Assembly: GCF_010500245.1 (NCBI RefSeq)
Contig: NZ_JAAGOX010000022.1
Span: forward strand, 310,001-374,000
Direction of reading: 5' to 3'
Source: Ruegeria sp. PrR005
Lineage (GTDB): Bacteria; Pseudomonadota; Alphaproteobacteria; Rhodobacterales; Rhodobacteraceae
Length of the DNA stretch: 64,000 nt
Below the pieces are notes generated by a model. The model saw only the letters and a program-made list of their open reading frames with translations, did no database searches and was not told where the DNA came from. Below, piece after piece: positions 50,553 to 59,911 of this stretch. A program made the translations under genes and the position numbers. Each line of letters begins with the position of its first letter. The stretch's first letter is position 1.

Positions 50553-50567
50553 TTAGAATGATTCTAA
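50553..50567. promoter_or_regulatory. ICE / Irr box of mbfA
   Basis: TTAGAAT-G-ATTCTAA, a perfect 7+7 palindrome, matching the alphaproteobacterial iron-control element core (TTTAGAA-N3-TTCTAAA). Located 17 bp upstream of the mbfA ATG, a repressing position. Confidence 0.8.
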
Positions 50568-50668
50568 GATATCATCGACCCGCAGGCTTGCAACCCGTTC
50601 GGCCCGAATCGTTGAAACTCTAGCCCCTGCTCCATACGTTGGAAAAACGGAATATCTGAGGAGTGAGG

Positions 50669-51286
50669 ATGACGCAGGCCGCGACCATCGTGCGTACCGG
50701 GCGCAAGTTCGAGCAGGTGCTGAGAGGTGCGCGCGAGGTCTTTATGGCGGACGGCTTCGAAGGTGCAAATGTCGACGACATCGCACGGGCCGCCGGCGTG
50801 TCCAAGGCAACGCTCTACAGCTATTTTCCCGACAAACGGCTGCTGTTCATCGAGGTGGCGCAGACTGAATGCCAGTTGATGGCCGAACGCATCCTGTCGA
50901 TGATCGACGAATCCCGCCCCGTTCGCGAAGTGCTGACAATCACTGCGACGCAGCTGGTTGCATTTCTTACATCCGATTTCGCACAACAGGTTTTTCGCAT
51001 CTGTCTTGCAGAGCGCGACCGCTTTCCGGAATTGGCCCGCGCCTTTTACGCGGCGGGCCCAGAGAACGGTCAGCGCCGTATCTGCGAATATCTTGAAAAG
51101 GCGGTCGCCAAGGGCGAACTGGTTATCGAAGACATCCCGATGGCCGCCGAGCAGTTCTCGGAGCTTTGTAAGACGCGGCTTTGGACCCGGGCGGTGTTCG
51201 GCATCCAGAACCGCTTTACCCAGACGGAAATAGACGAAGTGGCGCTGCAAGCCGTCGACATGTTCATGGCGCGCTACGGCGCCTGA
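50669..51286 (+). CDS. TetR-family transcriptional regulator
   Basis: 205 residues from ATG 50669 (TGAGGAG upstream). HTH DDIARAAGVSKATLYSYFPDKRLLF is standard TetR; the remainder is a helical effector domain of the TetR_C type. Divergent from mbfA across 132 bp, but the Irr box there points to iron control of mbfA rather than TetR control. Targets unknown. Confidence 0.93.
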   Translation: MTQAATIVRTGRKFEQVLRGAREVFMADGFEGANVDDIARAAGVSKATLYSYFPDKRLLFIEVAQTECQLMAERILSMIDESRPVREVLTITATQLVAFLTSDFAQQVFRICLAERDRFPELARAFYAAGPENGQRRICEYLEKAVAKGELVIEDIPMAAEQFSELCKTRLWTRAVFGIQNRFTQTEIDEVALQAVDMFMARYGA

Positions 51287-51293
51287 ACGCAAA

Positions 51294-51316
51294 AACGCCC
51301 GCCAAAGGCGGGCGTT
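51294..51316. terminator. Bidirectional terminator between the TetR gene and rpsO
   Basis: AACGCCCGCC-AAA-GGCGGGCGTT, perfect 10-bp stem. On the minus strand it is followed by TTTTTGCG, giving rpsO a strong Rho-independent terminator; on the plus strand it lies 8 bp after the TetR stop. Confidence 0.9.
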
Positions 51317-51347
51317 CCAGCAAATCCGTTTCCGGGTTTGATCCGGA

Positions 51348-51617
51348 TCAGCGACGCAGGCCCAGACGTTCGATCAGCGACGCATAACGTGCTTCGTCCT
51401 TGCCCTTCAGGTAATCCAGCAGCTTGCGGCGCTGAGCCACCAGCTTGAGCAGACCACGGCGGCCGTGGTTGTCTTTCTTGTGGGTCTTGAAGTGCTCGGT
51501 CAGGGTCGCGATGCGCGAGCTGAGGATTGCAACCTGGACTTCCGGCGAACCAGTGTCACCGTCCTTGGTTGCATATTCTTTCATCACGCGTGCTTTTTCT
51601 TCAGCGGTAATCGACAT
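51348..51617 (-). CDS. rpsO: 30S ribosomal protein S15
   Basis: 89 residues, exact family length. S15 signature [33 protein letters not shown] intact. Primary 16S rRNA binder in platform assembly. Start follows AAGGAG. Lies downstream of truB and rbfA on the same strand, but separated by three other genes. Confidence 0.98.
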   Translation of the reverse strand: MSITAEEKARVMKEYATKDGDTGSPEVQVAILSSRIATLTEHFKTHKKDNHGRRGLLKLVAQRRKLLDYLKGKDEARYASLIERLGLRR

Positions 51618-51771
51618 CGGGGTCTCCTTGTGAGGTTAGAGTGAATGGCGCAGGCCGGGATGTCGTCCAGCACAGGCCCATGGAGATTGACCGCATAGGA
51701 CGGGAATCCATGGCGGATGCGGGCGTATACGCGTTTATTTTTCGAAGGGCAAAGAGAAATTTCCCGAACCT

Positions 51772-52785
51772 TCAGTTCGGCCAGTTTTGTTGTGCAAGAA
51801 CGTTCTCGCGGATCAGCAGAACATCGGACGGAAGGACTTCGTTCTCGCTGTGCAGAACTGCGACCTGCTCGCCCTCGACGATCACCCGGGTCAAACCGGG
51901 CTGGTCCGGGTCCTTGCTGATCTCGATGACGGGATTGGTATCGCTTTCGGTATTCCAGATGACCTGCAATTGATCGACGCCCGGTTCGAAATCCATGATC
52001 TGGACAGGGTCTCCGTCGGCAACCCAATGACCGGCAAAAACCGCATCTTCACCTTCGCCGGTTGTGACGATATCGCCTGCGCCGGCAAAGATCGTGTCCT
52101 GTCCGTCTCCACCATTCAGGTAGTCGACATCCTGATCGCCTGCGGCAAGTGGTGCATGGTTGGGCCCCTCGACCCCGAACAGGACATCGTTTCCGAAACC
52201 GCCGAACAGGCTGTCCGCCCCGGTCCCTCCGGCCAACGTGTCATCGCCGTGTCCGCCGTGCAGCGCATCATTGTCCGCGCCCCCGTCGAGCCGGTCGTCA
52301 TCCTGTCCGCCATGAAGACTGTCCTGGCCTGAACCACCTTCCAGCAGATCGTCACCAAAATGCCCGAACAGGCTATCGTCCCCGCCCCCGCCGTCGAGCA
52401 TGTCATCGCCATCCTCGCCATGGAGCAGATCATCGCCCGCATCGCCGTCGATCAGATCGTCACCTTCCGACCCAAAGATCGTGTCGTTTCCATCCTGGCC
52501 GGACAGCGTGTCGTCCGCGTCGTATCCGTTGATCTGGTCATTGCCGGCGCCGCCGGTGATCGTGTCCGTCTCTTCCGTTCCGGGAAGCACGAGGTATTCG
52601 GTCAGGTCGCCGGTTTCGTTGCCCATCGCGGCGCCTGAATTCTGTTCCACCGAAAGTTCGGTGCCAGGCTTCAGGGCAAGGTCGTCGTCACTGTCTTCGT
52701 CCGACAGATCGTCATCGGTGCCCGACGACATGAGAACCATTCCCCCGACGGCGGCCAGCCCCAACAGACTTGCGAGCATCAACAT
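51772..52785 (-). CDS. RTX-type calcium-binding repeat protein with N-terminal hydrophobic segment
   Basis: 337 residues from ATG 52785 (GGAG upstream). N-terminus MLMLASLLGLAAVGGMVLMS is one hydrophobic segment (signal peptide or anchor), then an acidic linker (DDDLSDEDSDDDLAL), then about 15 GGxGxDxhx nonapeptide repeats at about residues 75-215. These bind Ca2+ as a parallel beta-roll. The final ~110 residues resemble the beta-rich C-terminal region of RTX secretion substrates. No type I secretion genes are adjacent. It lies between DUF1643 and rpsO, an unusual place. Confidence 0.88.
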   Translation of the reverse strand: MLMLASLLGLAAVGGMVLMSSGTDDDLSDEDSDDDLALKPGTELSVEQNSGAAMGNETGDLTEYLVLPGTEETDTITGGAGNDQINGYDADDTLSGQDGNDTIFGSEGDDLIDGDAGDDLLHGEDGDDMLDGGGGDDSLFGHFGDDLLEGGSGQDSLHGGQDDDRLDGGADNDALHGGHGDDTLAGGTGADSLFGGFGNDVLFGVEGPNHAPLAAGDQDVDYLNGGDGQDTIFAGAGDIVTTGEGEDAVFAGHWVADGDPVQIMDFEPGVDQLQVIWNTESDTNPVIEISKDPDQPGLTRVIVEGEQVAVLHSENEVLPSDVLLIRENVLAQQNWPN

Positions 52786-52882
52786 CGTGAACTCCGAACA
52801 CACCTCACCCCACACCGGCAATATCTCATGACGGGGCCAGGCGGGTCAAAGTGCTTTGGATCAATTGGTTAACGGATTTGGC

Positions 52883-53389
52883 TCAGACCCAGGGGGCGGG
52901 CTGCTGGTTGTATCCGATGTACAGCGGATGTTTGGGGTGGCCATCCTTGGTCAGCCCAAGGTGAAACAACGGCAGGCCGGTTTCCCGCAACAGACGTTCG
53001 ACATTCGGGCCGCGGTCCAGATGCGCGCCATGCGTGCCCCAGGCGGCCACGATCTGGTCCGCCCAGTCCGCGCCCTCCAGGATGGCCCGGTCATTCTCCG
53101 GCCCAACCGGATCCTGCGCTGCGCGCATCTTGCGCGGATCCGTGTCGCGCCAGGCAAAGATGTTGGTGACCCGGAAGGCGCCAAATCCAAGCGTTCTTGC
53201 CCGCCGCTCACAGCGTTCGACCGTGGGGTCGTTCTGCACTTCGGTCGCGGTCGAGGGGTTGAGCATCACGAACAGCGCCTTGGACCCGGCCGGGTCCCAC
53301 ACGCGGGTCAGGCTGTAGCGGTAGCGCTCGCAATCCGAGTAGACGGCGGTCGAGGGCGCATCGCCCTTGGTATGGCTGCGGGTGATCAT
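52883..53389 (-). CDS. DUF1643 family protein
   Basis: 168 residues. DUF1643 signature: LFVMLNPSTATEVQNDPTVERCERRARTLGFGAFRVTNIFAWR followed by AAWGTHGAHLDR. Unknown biochemical function, small globular cytosolic protein. On the same strand as truB, 228 bp away, and upstream of the RTX gene. Confidence 0.9.
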   Translation of the reverse strand: MITRSHTKGDAPSTAVYSDCERYRYSLTRVWDPAGSKALFVMLNPSTATEVQNDPTVERCERRARTLGFGAFRVTNIFAWRDTDPRKMRAAQDPVGPENDRAILEGADWADQIVAAWGTHGAHLDRGPNVERLLRETGLPLFHLGLTKDGHPKHPLYIGYNQQPAPWV

Positions 53390-53616
53390 GCGTGATCCGT
53401 CAAACTCTCAATTTAGTACCGCAAGATATGGCTATGTTCCCGTTTGTGCCATTGTCGCCTGACTATTCCAATGCAGACTGCAATCCCACCGAATAAGTAA
53501 TCGCGCAATCTAGCTTCAATAGTGCTTTCCGGAACAAAGAAGCCATCCCGAGCAGGTTAAATCTTTAGTCGCTTCTGTGCTGTCTCAAGGCGAAATAAAA
53601 GGTCAACGCAAGTAAG

Positions 53617-54522
53617 TTAGGCGACGAAGACCCGGACCGGGTGCAATTCGCCAGATTTGTAGATCCCAACCGCCACGGCGCGCCCCTCGAACGAGGCCCA
53701 TGCCTCGTCGCCGTACTCTGCCTCACCGGGATAGACCATGCCGGGGTTGCCGTTGCGCAGGCGCACGACTCCCTCGGGTGTGCATCTGAGTTCCGGCAGG
53801 TCGGCCAGCCCGGCCTCCAGAGGCAACAGGTGTTCGTCCAGCGCGGGCGTCTTGGCCAGCGCATCGACTTCTTCAAGGCTGATCCCATCCTCGGCCTCGA
53901 AAGGGCCCGACCAGATCCGGCGCAGCTCTTTCACATGGCCGTGGCAGCCCAGCGCCGCGCCCAGGTCGCGGGCGATGGCGCGGACATATCCACCCTTGCC
54001 ACAGGTCATCTCCAGCACCACGTGGTCGGCGTCGGGGCGGTCCACCAGCACCAGTTCCTCGACCCACAAAGGGCGGGCTGCGATTTCGAACTCGGCGTCG
54101 TCGCGGGCCAGCTTATAGGCGCGCTGGCCGTCGATCTTGACCGCTGAAAACTTGGGCGGAACCTGCATGATTTCACCAAGGAAGGGCAGCAGCGCCTCCT
54201 TGATCTGCTCATCGGTCGGGCGCTGGTCGCTCTCGGCGATCACCTCGCCCTCGGCGTCGTCGGTATTGGTGGCCTGTCCCAGCCGCACGGTGAACACATA
54301 GGCCTTCAGCGCATCGGTGATATAGGGGACGGTCTTGGTCGCCTCGCCCAGGGCGATGGCCAGAACACCCGTGGCCTCGGGGTCGAGCGTGCCCGCATGA
54401 CCGGCCTTGTTGGCGCCCAGCGCCCAGCGCACCTTGTTGACGACGGCGGTCGAGGTGATGCCGGCGGGCTTGTCCACCACCAGCCATCCCGAGATATCGC
54501 GTCCCTTGCGTTTGCGTGCCAT
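53617..54522 (-). CDS. truB: tRNA pseudouridine(55) synthase
   Basis: 301 residues. Catalytic Asp47 lies in [14 protein letters not shown], preceded by [13 protein letters not shown]. Makes pseudouridine 55 in the T-loop of tRNAs. Third gene of rbfA - glycosidase-like - truB on the minus strand. Confidence 0.96.
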   Translation of the reverse strand: MARKRKGRDISGWLVVDKPAGITSTAVVNKVRWALGANKAGHAGTLDPEATGVLAIALGEATKTVPYITDALKAYVFTVRLGQATNTDDAEGEVIAESDQRPTDEQIKEALLPFLGEIMQVPPKFSAVKIDGQRAYKLARDDAEFEIAARPLWVEELVLVDRPDADHVVLEMTCGKGGYVRAIARDLGAALGCHGHVKELRRIWSGPFEAEDGISLEEVDALAKTPALDEHLLPLEAGLADLPELRCTPEGVVRLRNGNPGMVYPGEAEYGDEAWASFEGRAVAVGIYKSGELHPVRVFVA

Positions 54523-54593
54523 GTCGTCCTCACTGGGTCCAAGGCGCGCCGGTTAGCCCATTGTGAAGAGGCTGTCAAACCGCGCGGGCGCGG

Positions 54594-55331
54594 TCACGGA
54601 CCGCTTGCCACCACGCCCACGATCGGGCCCATCGAAAAGCCCGGATCCGAGCGCCCAAGCTGTGGAACATAAAGGCGCGAGATGTTGCCGTCGAAGTAAA
54701 GCGCATTGGGCACCTTCAGAACATCCCGGAACAGGCTGCCGAATTCGTGGAATGTCACGGTATTGCCGGAAATGGCAAAAACCGCCCTCGTCCCATCGGC
54801 GCTGGTACCGACCCCGTTGCGGATATAGCGCGATGTCGAATCCGGCAGGAACCGCGGATGCAAGGCGCCGTCGATCACCAGCATCGGCCCGGACTGGGTG
54901 GCAAAGGCGCAATCAGGCCGATCCGCATCATAGGCCAGCGTCTCGATCACATCGGCGCGCCCTGCCCGGATGCAGAAAACACCATTGGGTAACAGACCAA
55001 AGTTGCCCGGCCCCGCATTCGGGATAACGCGTTTCTGTTCCTTGCCGTTTTCGATATAGTGCCCGACCGGAGAACGGTCGGTGTGATACATGCCCGCGTT
55101 CATCGCAAAGGCCAGCCGCGTGCCTTCGGCTCGCAGGGTCGAGTCCACGGCAGAGAACTGGCCCAGAAGCTTGCCCTGGTCATCGTTGAGGAACAGGCGC
55201 AATTCTTCGGCGCGTGGATCGACCTCGCACACGGTGTACAGATTGCCCTGATGCGTCAGGTCGCGACATTCCACCGCCGCCGCAGGCCCCGCCGCGGCAA
55301 ACGCCAGAAAAGCCGCGACACAGCGGATCAC
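54594..55331 (-). CDS. Phosphodiester glycosidase family protein (NAGPA domain), exported
   Basis: 245 residues, signal peptide [19 protein letters not shown]. The NAGPA fold shows [48 protein letters not shown] and FEFG-like strands with [14 protein letters not shown] near the end. Relatives cleave sugar-phosphodiester bonds; the bacterial substrate is usually unknown. Its ATG overlaps the rbfA stop by 4 bp, so it is coupled to ribosome-assembly genes although it is an envelope protein. Confidence 0.88.
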   Translation of the reverse strand: MIRCVAAFLAFAAAGPAAAVECRDLTHQGNLYTVCEVDPRAEELRLFLNDDQGKLLGQFSAVDSTLRAEGTRLAFAMNAGMYHTDRSPVGHYIENGKEQKRVIPNAGPGNFGLLPNGVFCIRAGRADVIETLAYDADRPDCAFATQSGPMLVIDGALHPRFLPDSTSRYIRNGVGTSADGTRAVFAISGNTVTFHEFGSLFRDVLKVPNALYFDGNISRLYVPQLGRSDPGFSMGPIVGVVASGP

Positions 55332-55723
55332 TCGTCCAGATCGCGGCGCACCGCGTCCTGATCGAATATCCGCCGTGTCTCATCGAGCCGATCAAAGGTT
55401 TCGTCCAGCCGGAATCGCAGATCCGGGGTGAACTTCAACCCCAGCTTCTTGCCGACCACCCGACGCAGCTCGTTCTTGTTGCGCGCGAGGAGTTGCAGCA
55501 CATCCTCCTGCCCCTTGCCCCCCAGCGGCAACACAAAGGCGGTCGCGATCTTCAAATCGGGCGAGGTGCGCACTTCGCCCACGGTGATCGACAGACGGTT
55601 CAGGTCGGGATCGTGCACGTCGCCGCGCGCCAGCACCTCGGACAAGGTGCGGCGGATTACTTCGCCGACGCGCAGCTGCCGCTGTGACGGGCCGGGACCA
55701 TCATGAAACTTGTTCTTTGCCAT
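55328..55723 (-). CDS. rbfA: Ribosome-binding factor A
   Basis: 131 residues. KH-type RbfA fold: [55 protein letters not shown], and the C-terminal [22 protein letters not shown]. Helps 16S rRNA 5' end maturation and 30S assembly. First of rbfA-NAGPA-truB. Confidence 0.96.
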   Translation of the reverse strand: MAKNKFHDGPGPSQRQLRVGEVIRRTLSEVLARGDVHDPDLNRLSITVGEVRTSPDLKIATAFVLPLGGKGQEDVLQLLARNKNELRRVVGKKLGLKFTPDLRFRLDETFDRLDETRRIFDQDAVRRDLDE

Positions 55724-55810
55724 GGTTTCGATCTACGCCCAAAGCCGGGCTTTGCCAAGCGGCCCTGAACAGGCTAGGACGCATAAGGCCAAGGACAGGA
55801 AGGACACGCC

Positions 55811-56620
55811 ATGACCCATATTCCAGGTATCGTGATCACCGGAGCGTCAGGCCGTATGGGGCAGATGCTGGTGCAAACCGTGACCACCAGCGACAAGGTC
55901 CGTCTGGTGGGCGCGGTCGAGCGTCCGGGCCACGACTGGATCGGCCGGGATGTGGGCGAGGCGATGGGCGGGCAGCCTCTGGGCGTCACCGTCACAGACG
56001 ATCCGCTCGAGGCATTTGCGCGCGCCCAGGCGGTGATCGACTTCACCGCGCCCGCCGCCACGCTGGAATTTGCCGCGCTGGCCGCGCAGGCCCGTTGCGT
56101 GCATGTGATCGGCACAACCGGCATGACACCTGAGCAGATCGCGGCGTTGGAGCCCGCATCGCGCCACGCCGTGATCGTGCGTGCCGGCAACATGAGCCTT
56201 GGTGTCAACCTGTTGGTGCAATTGACCAAGAAGGTCGCTGCCGCCCTGGACGAGGATTTCGATATCGAAGTCATCGAGGCGCATCATCACCACAAGGTCG
56301 ATGCGCCCTCGGGCACCGCGCTGATGCTGGGTGAGGCTGCCGCCGAAGGACGCGGCGTGGATCTGAAGGATGTGTCGGATCGCGCCCGCGATGGAATAAC
56401 CGGTGCCCGCACGAGAGGGGCCATCGGTTTTCACGCCATTCGCGGCGGCGATATCGTAGGAGAGCACGACGTGCTGTTTGCCGCGCCGGGCGAGCGAATC
56501 GTGCTCCGCCACATCGCCACCGACCGGGCAGTGTTTGCGCGTGGGGCGCTCAAGGCCGCGTTGTGGGGGCAGGGCAAGACGCCGGGCCATTATGATATGG
56601 TCGATGTTCTGGGGCTTTGA
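55811..56620 (+). CDS. dapB: 4-hydroxy-tetrahydrodipicolinate reductase
   Basis: 269 residues. Nucleotide-binding GASGRMG at 11-17; active-site His158 and Lys162 in [16 protein letters not shown]. Reduces the dipicolinate precursor with NAD(P)H in diaminopimelate/lysine synthesis. Divergent from rbfA; the Anbu operon follows on the same strand after 105 bp. Confidence 0.97.
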   Translation: MTHIPGIVITGASGRMGQMLVQTVTTSDKVRLVGAVERPGHDWIGRDVGEAMGGQPLGVTVTDDPLEAFARAQAVIDFTAPAATLEFAALAAQARCVHVIGTTGMTPEQIAALEPASRHAVIVRAGNMSLGVNLLVQLTKKVAAALDEDFDIEVIEAHHHHKVDAPSGTALMLGEAAAEGRGVDLKDVSDRARDGITGARTRGAIGFHAIRGGDIVGEHDVLFAAPGERIVLRHIATDRAVFARGALKAALWGQGKTPGHYDMVDVLGL

Positions 56621-56725
56621 CACCAGAACCGGAGAATGCCCAGGTTTTAATCGTTTCATGTGAATCGCGGTGACGCGTTCGGCAATGCCATTGTCTTTCG
56701 GTTCGGCTGGCATAAACTGACCCTT

Positions 56726-58150
56726 ATGAAACAAGGTCAATTGTTCGACGAAATGTGGGGGCAGGACGGCGCGCTGCGCGAGGCCTATTCCGATTTCAAC
56801 ACATGGTTCGCGGGCCAAGAGCCCTCTCGATTGCGCAAGAAACAGGCAGAAGCAGAGCGGCTGTTCCGGCTGACTGGCATCACCTTCAACGTCTATGGGC
56901 GGGCCGAGGCGACAGAACGGCTGATCCCCTTCGACATCATTCCGCGCATCATCTCGGGGCGGGAATGGTCGCGCCTTTGCCGTGGCATCGAACAGCGGGT
57001 TCGGGCGATCAACGCCTTCCTGCACGATATCTATCATCGCCAGGAAATCATCCGCGCCGGTCGGTTGCCTGTTGAAATGATCGCCAAGAATGCGGCGTTC
57101 CTGCCGCAGATGATCGGCGTTTCGCCGCCGGGTGGTGTTTATACCCATATCGTCGGTATCGACCTTGTGCGTACCGGCCCTGACGAATTCTTCGTGCTTG
57201 AGGACAATGCGCGCACCCCATCGGGCGTGAGCTACATGCTTGAGAACCGGGAGACCATGTTGCACATGTTCCCCGAGTTGTTCTCGCAAAACCGGGTTCA
57301 GTCGGTTCAGAACTATCCAAGGCAATTGCGACGTTCGTTGGCGGCTTGCGCCCCGGCGATGTCCGGGGACAGGCCCACCGTGGCGGTGTTGACACCGGGC
57401 ATCTACAATTCGGCCTATTACGAACACAGCTTCCTGGCCGACAAGATGGGGGTCGAATTGGTCGAAGGCCATGACCTGCGGGTGGTCGATGGGCGCGTCG
57501 CAATGCGCACGACCCGTGGATACCAGCCAATTGATGTGCTTTACCGCAGGGTCGACGACGATTTTCTGGATCCGCTGAATTTCCGTCCCGATTCGGCGCT
57601 GGGCGTTCCCGGTATCCTGGATGTCTATCGCTCCGGCGGGATCACCATTGCCAACGCCCCGGGAACTGGCATCGCCGATGACAAGGCGATCTATTCCTAC
57701 ATGCCCGAAATCGTCGAGTTTTATACCGGCGAAAAGGCGTTGTTGAAAAACGTGCCAACATGGCGCTGCAATGACCCTGAAAGCCTCGCCTATGTGCTCG
57801 ACAACCTGGCCGAGCTGGTGGTGAAAGAGGTCCATGGTTCGGGTGGCTACGGCATGTTGATCGGCCCGACGTCTTCGAAACGCGAACTGGAGGAGTTCCG
57901 CAGGAAACTCAAAGCCAAGCCCAGCAACTATATCGCCCAGCCGACGCTGTCCTTGTCGACCGTGCCGATCTTTACCAAGGCAGGGCTTGCGCCCCGGCAT
58001 GTCGATTTGCGCCCCTTTGTCCTGGTCTCGCCGCAAGGTGTCGATATCACCCCCGGCGGCCTGACACGTGTGGCGTTGAAAAAGGGCAGCCTTGTGGTGA
58101 ACTCCTCGCAAGGGGGCGGCACCAAGGACACCTGGGTGCTGGAGGACTAG
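56726..58150 (+). CDS. Circularly permuted type 2 ATP-grasp protein (Anbu operon)
   Basis: 474 residues from ATG 56726 (MKQGQLFDEMWGQDG). The CP_ATPgrasp family pattern is clear: FNVYGRAEATERLIPFDIIPRIISGREW, AFLPQMIGVSPPGGVYTHIVGIDLVR, DEFFVLEDNARTPSGVSYMLENR, and a C-terminal VKEVHGSGGYGMLIGP. Expected to form an amide or peptide bond to a carboxylate using ATP. First gene of the conserved ATP-grasp / alpha-E / transglutaminase / Anbu set. Confidence 0.93.
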   Translation: MKQGQLFDEMWGQDGALREAYSDFNTWFAGQEPSRLRKKQAEAERLFRLTGITFNVYGRAEATERLIPFDIIPRIISGREWSRLCRGIEQRVRAINAFLHDIYHRQEIIRAGRLPVEMIAKNAAFLPQMIGVSPPGGVYTHIVGIDLVRTGPDEFFVLEDNARTPSGVSYMLENRETMLHMFPELFSQNRVQSVQNYPRQLRRSLAACAPAMSGDRPTVAVLTPGIYNSAYYEHSFLADKMGVELVEGHDLRVVDGRVAMRTTRGYQPIDVLYRRVDDDFLDPLNFRPDSALGVPGILDVYRSGGITIANAPGTGIADDKAIYSYMPEIVEFYTGEKALLKNVPTWRCNDPESLAYVLDNLAELVVKEVHGSGGYGMLIGPTSSKRELEEFRRKLKAKPSNYIAQPTLSLSTVPIFTKAGLAPRHVDLRPFVLVSPQGVDITPGGLTRVALKKGSLVVNSSQGGGTKDTWVLED

Positions 58151-58153
58151 GAC

Positions 58154-59098
58154 ATGCTGGGAAAAACCGCAGGCGGCCTCTTCTGGATGTTCCGCTACCT
58201 CGAACGCTCGGAAAACACGGCACGCCTGATCGAGGCGGGTCAGCGTATCGCGCTCACCCGCTCCAATTCTGCCGATGACGAATGGGCCAGCGTGCTGCAA
58301 TCGGCAGGCGCCTATGGCGGATTTGTCGATATCCACGGCACCGAGATCAGCCGCGATGGCGCCATCGACTGGATGTTGCGCGACCCGGACAACCCGTCTT
58401 CGGTCCTGAACATGGCCGAAGCCGCGCGCAACAATGGCAAGACGGTCCGCACGGCGCTGACGCGCGAAGTTTGGGAAAGTATCAACGAGAACTGGATGAC
58501 GCTGCGCGATGCGCTGGCGCGCAAGGTCCCTGAACGTGATCTACCCGATGTGCTGGCCCTGATCCGGCAGCGCTCGGCTTTTGTGCGCGGCGCCATGCAT
58601 GGCACCATGCTGCGCAACGACATCTATGATTTCGCCCGGATCGGCACGTTCATGGAGCGGGCCGACAACACCGCTCGGATTCTGGACGTGAAGTATTACG
58701 TGCTGCTGCCCTCGGTGGTCGCGGTTGGAACGTCGATCGACAATGTTCAGTGGCAGACCATCCTGCGCTCGGTCTCGGCCGAAGGCGGGTTCCACATGAC
58801 ATTCGGCCAGGATGCCCGGCCACGGGAGATTGCGCAGTTCCTGATGCTCGACAAACGGATGCCGCGCAGCCTGGCCTTCTGTGTTGGCAAGATCCGGGAC
58901 AACCTGGGATACCTGGCCGATGACTATGGCGCGCGTCTATCCTGCCATGATCTGTGTGACCAGTTGGCCGAACACACCATGTCGCATACCATTGACGAAA
59001 TCATCGAGATGGGACTGCACGAGTTCATCAGCGATTTTCTGAAATCCCTTGCCTCGCTCGGCAGCCAGATCGAAACCGATTACAGGTTCTACAACTGA
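58154..59098 (+). CDS. Alpha-E domain protein (Anbu operon)
   Basis: 314 residues, almost all helical with conserved Arg/Glu patterns (FWMFRYLERSENTARLIEAGQRI; FMERADNTARILDVKYYVLLP), the alpha-E (DUF403) family. Starts 3 nt after the ATP-grasp stop. Always found with COG2308 ATP-grasp proteins; likely assists ligation. Soluble. Confidence 0.92.
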   Translation: MLGKTAGGLFWMFRYLERSENTARLIEAGQRIALTRSNSADDEWASVLQSAGAYGGFVDIHGTEISRDGAIDWMLRDPDNPSSVLNMAEAARNNGKTVRTALTREVWESINENWMTLRDALARKVPERDLPDVLALIRQRSAFVRGAMHGTMLRNDIYDFARIGTFMERADNTARILDVKYYVLLPSVVAVGTSIDNVQWQTILRSVSAEGGFHMTFGQDARPREIAQFLMLDKRMPRSLAFCVGKIRDNLGYLADDYGARLSCHDLCDQLAEHTMSHTIDEIIEMGLHEFISDFLKSLASLGSQIETDYRFYN

Positions 59099-59101
59099 CC
59101 C

Positions 59102-59902
59102 ATGCGCCTCAGTATCAGCCATACCACTCGCTACGCCTATGACCAGCCGGTCCCATATGCCTTGCAGCAATTGCGGGTCACGCCAAAGTCCGGGCATGGA
59201 CAGGCCGTCCACAATTGGACGGTGACCGTCGAGGGCGGGCAAAAGGAAGCAAGTTTCGAAGACCAGCACCACAACATTGTCGACCTGATCAGCTTTGCCC
59301 CGGGCACCACCCAGATCGCAGTGCATTGCAGTGGCGTGGTCGAAGTCGAGGAGAACCACGGCGTCATCGGTCAGCATGGCGGCTATATGCCGATGTGGAT
59401 GTTCCTGCGCGAGACTGATGTCACCAAAGCCGGGCCCATGGTCCGCAAGCTGGTCTCCGGTGTGGACGGCGAGCCGGGCAGTCTGGGCTGGATGCACGCG
59501 CTTTCGGCGGCCATTCACGGGGCGGTGGCCTATGAAACCGGAAGATCCGAGGTCGGCTGGACAACCGAAGATGTGCTCAGCGCCGGGCATGGTGTCTGCC
59601 AGGACCACGCGCATGTGTTCATCGCCTGCTGCCGTCATATGGGCATACCCGCCCGCTATGTCTCGGGCTATCTGATGATGAACGACCGCATCGAGCAGGA
59701 AGCGACCCACGCCTGGGCCGAGGCCAACGTGGACGGGTTGGGCTGGGTCGGCTTTGACGTGTCGAACGGCATTTCCCCCGACACCCGCTATGTGCGTGCT
59801 GCAACAGGGCTGGACTATGCCGAGGCGGCTCCGGTATCAGGGACGCGGTTCGGCACCGCGGGCGAGACCCTTACGGTGCAGGTTCAGGTCCAGCAGCAGT
59901 AA
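59102..59902 (+). CDS. Transglutaminase-like cysteine protease (Anbu operon)
   Basis: 266 residues. N-terminal beta domain MRLSISHTTRYAYDQPV, then a transglutaminase core with catalytic triad Cys166 (GHGVCQDHAHVF), His203 (ATHAWAEANV) and Asp219 (GWVGFDVSNG). Probably cleaves or transfers amide bonds; in this operon type it may act on products of the ATP-grasp protein. 3 nt after alpha-E. Confidence 0.93.
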   Translation: MRLSISHTTRYAYDQPVPYALQQLRVTPKSGHGQAVHNWTVTVEGGQKEASFEDQHHNIVDLISFAPGTTQIAVHCSGVVEVEENHGVIGQHGGYMPMWMFLRETDVTKAGPMVRKLVSGVDGEPGSLGWMHALSAAIHGAVAYETGRSEVGWTTEDVLSAGHGVCQDHAHVFIACCRHMGIPARYVSGYLMMNDRIEQEATHAWAEANVDGLGWVGFDVSNGISPDTRYVRAATGLDYAEAAPVSGTRFGTAGETLTVQVQVQQQ

Positions 59903-59911
59903 AGGCATGCG

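Noticed and set aside
53400-53616. 27-codon minus-strand frame (MASLFRKALLKL...) in the gap before truB
   Set aside because: Too short and without a convincing ribosome site; composition shift alone is not evidence of a gene.
55847-58336. 829-codon minus-strand open frame across dapB and the ATP-grasp gene
   Set aside because: Spans two well-supported genes on the other strand and lacks any domain; GC artefact.
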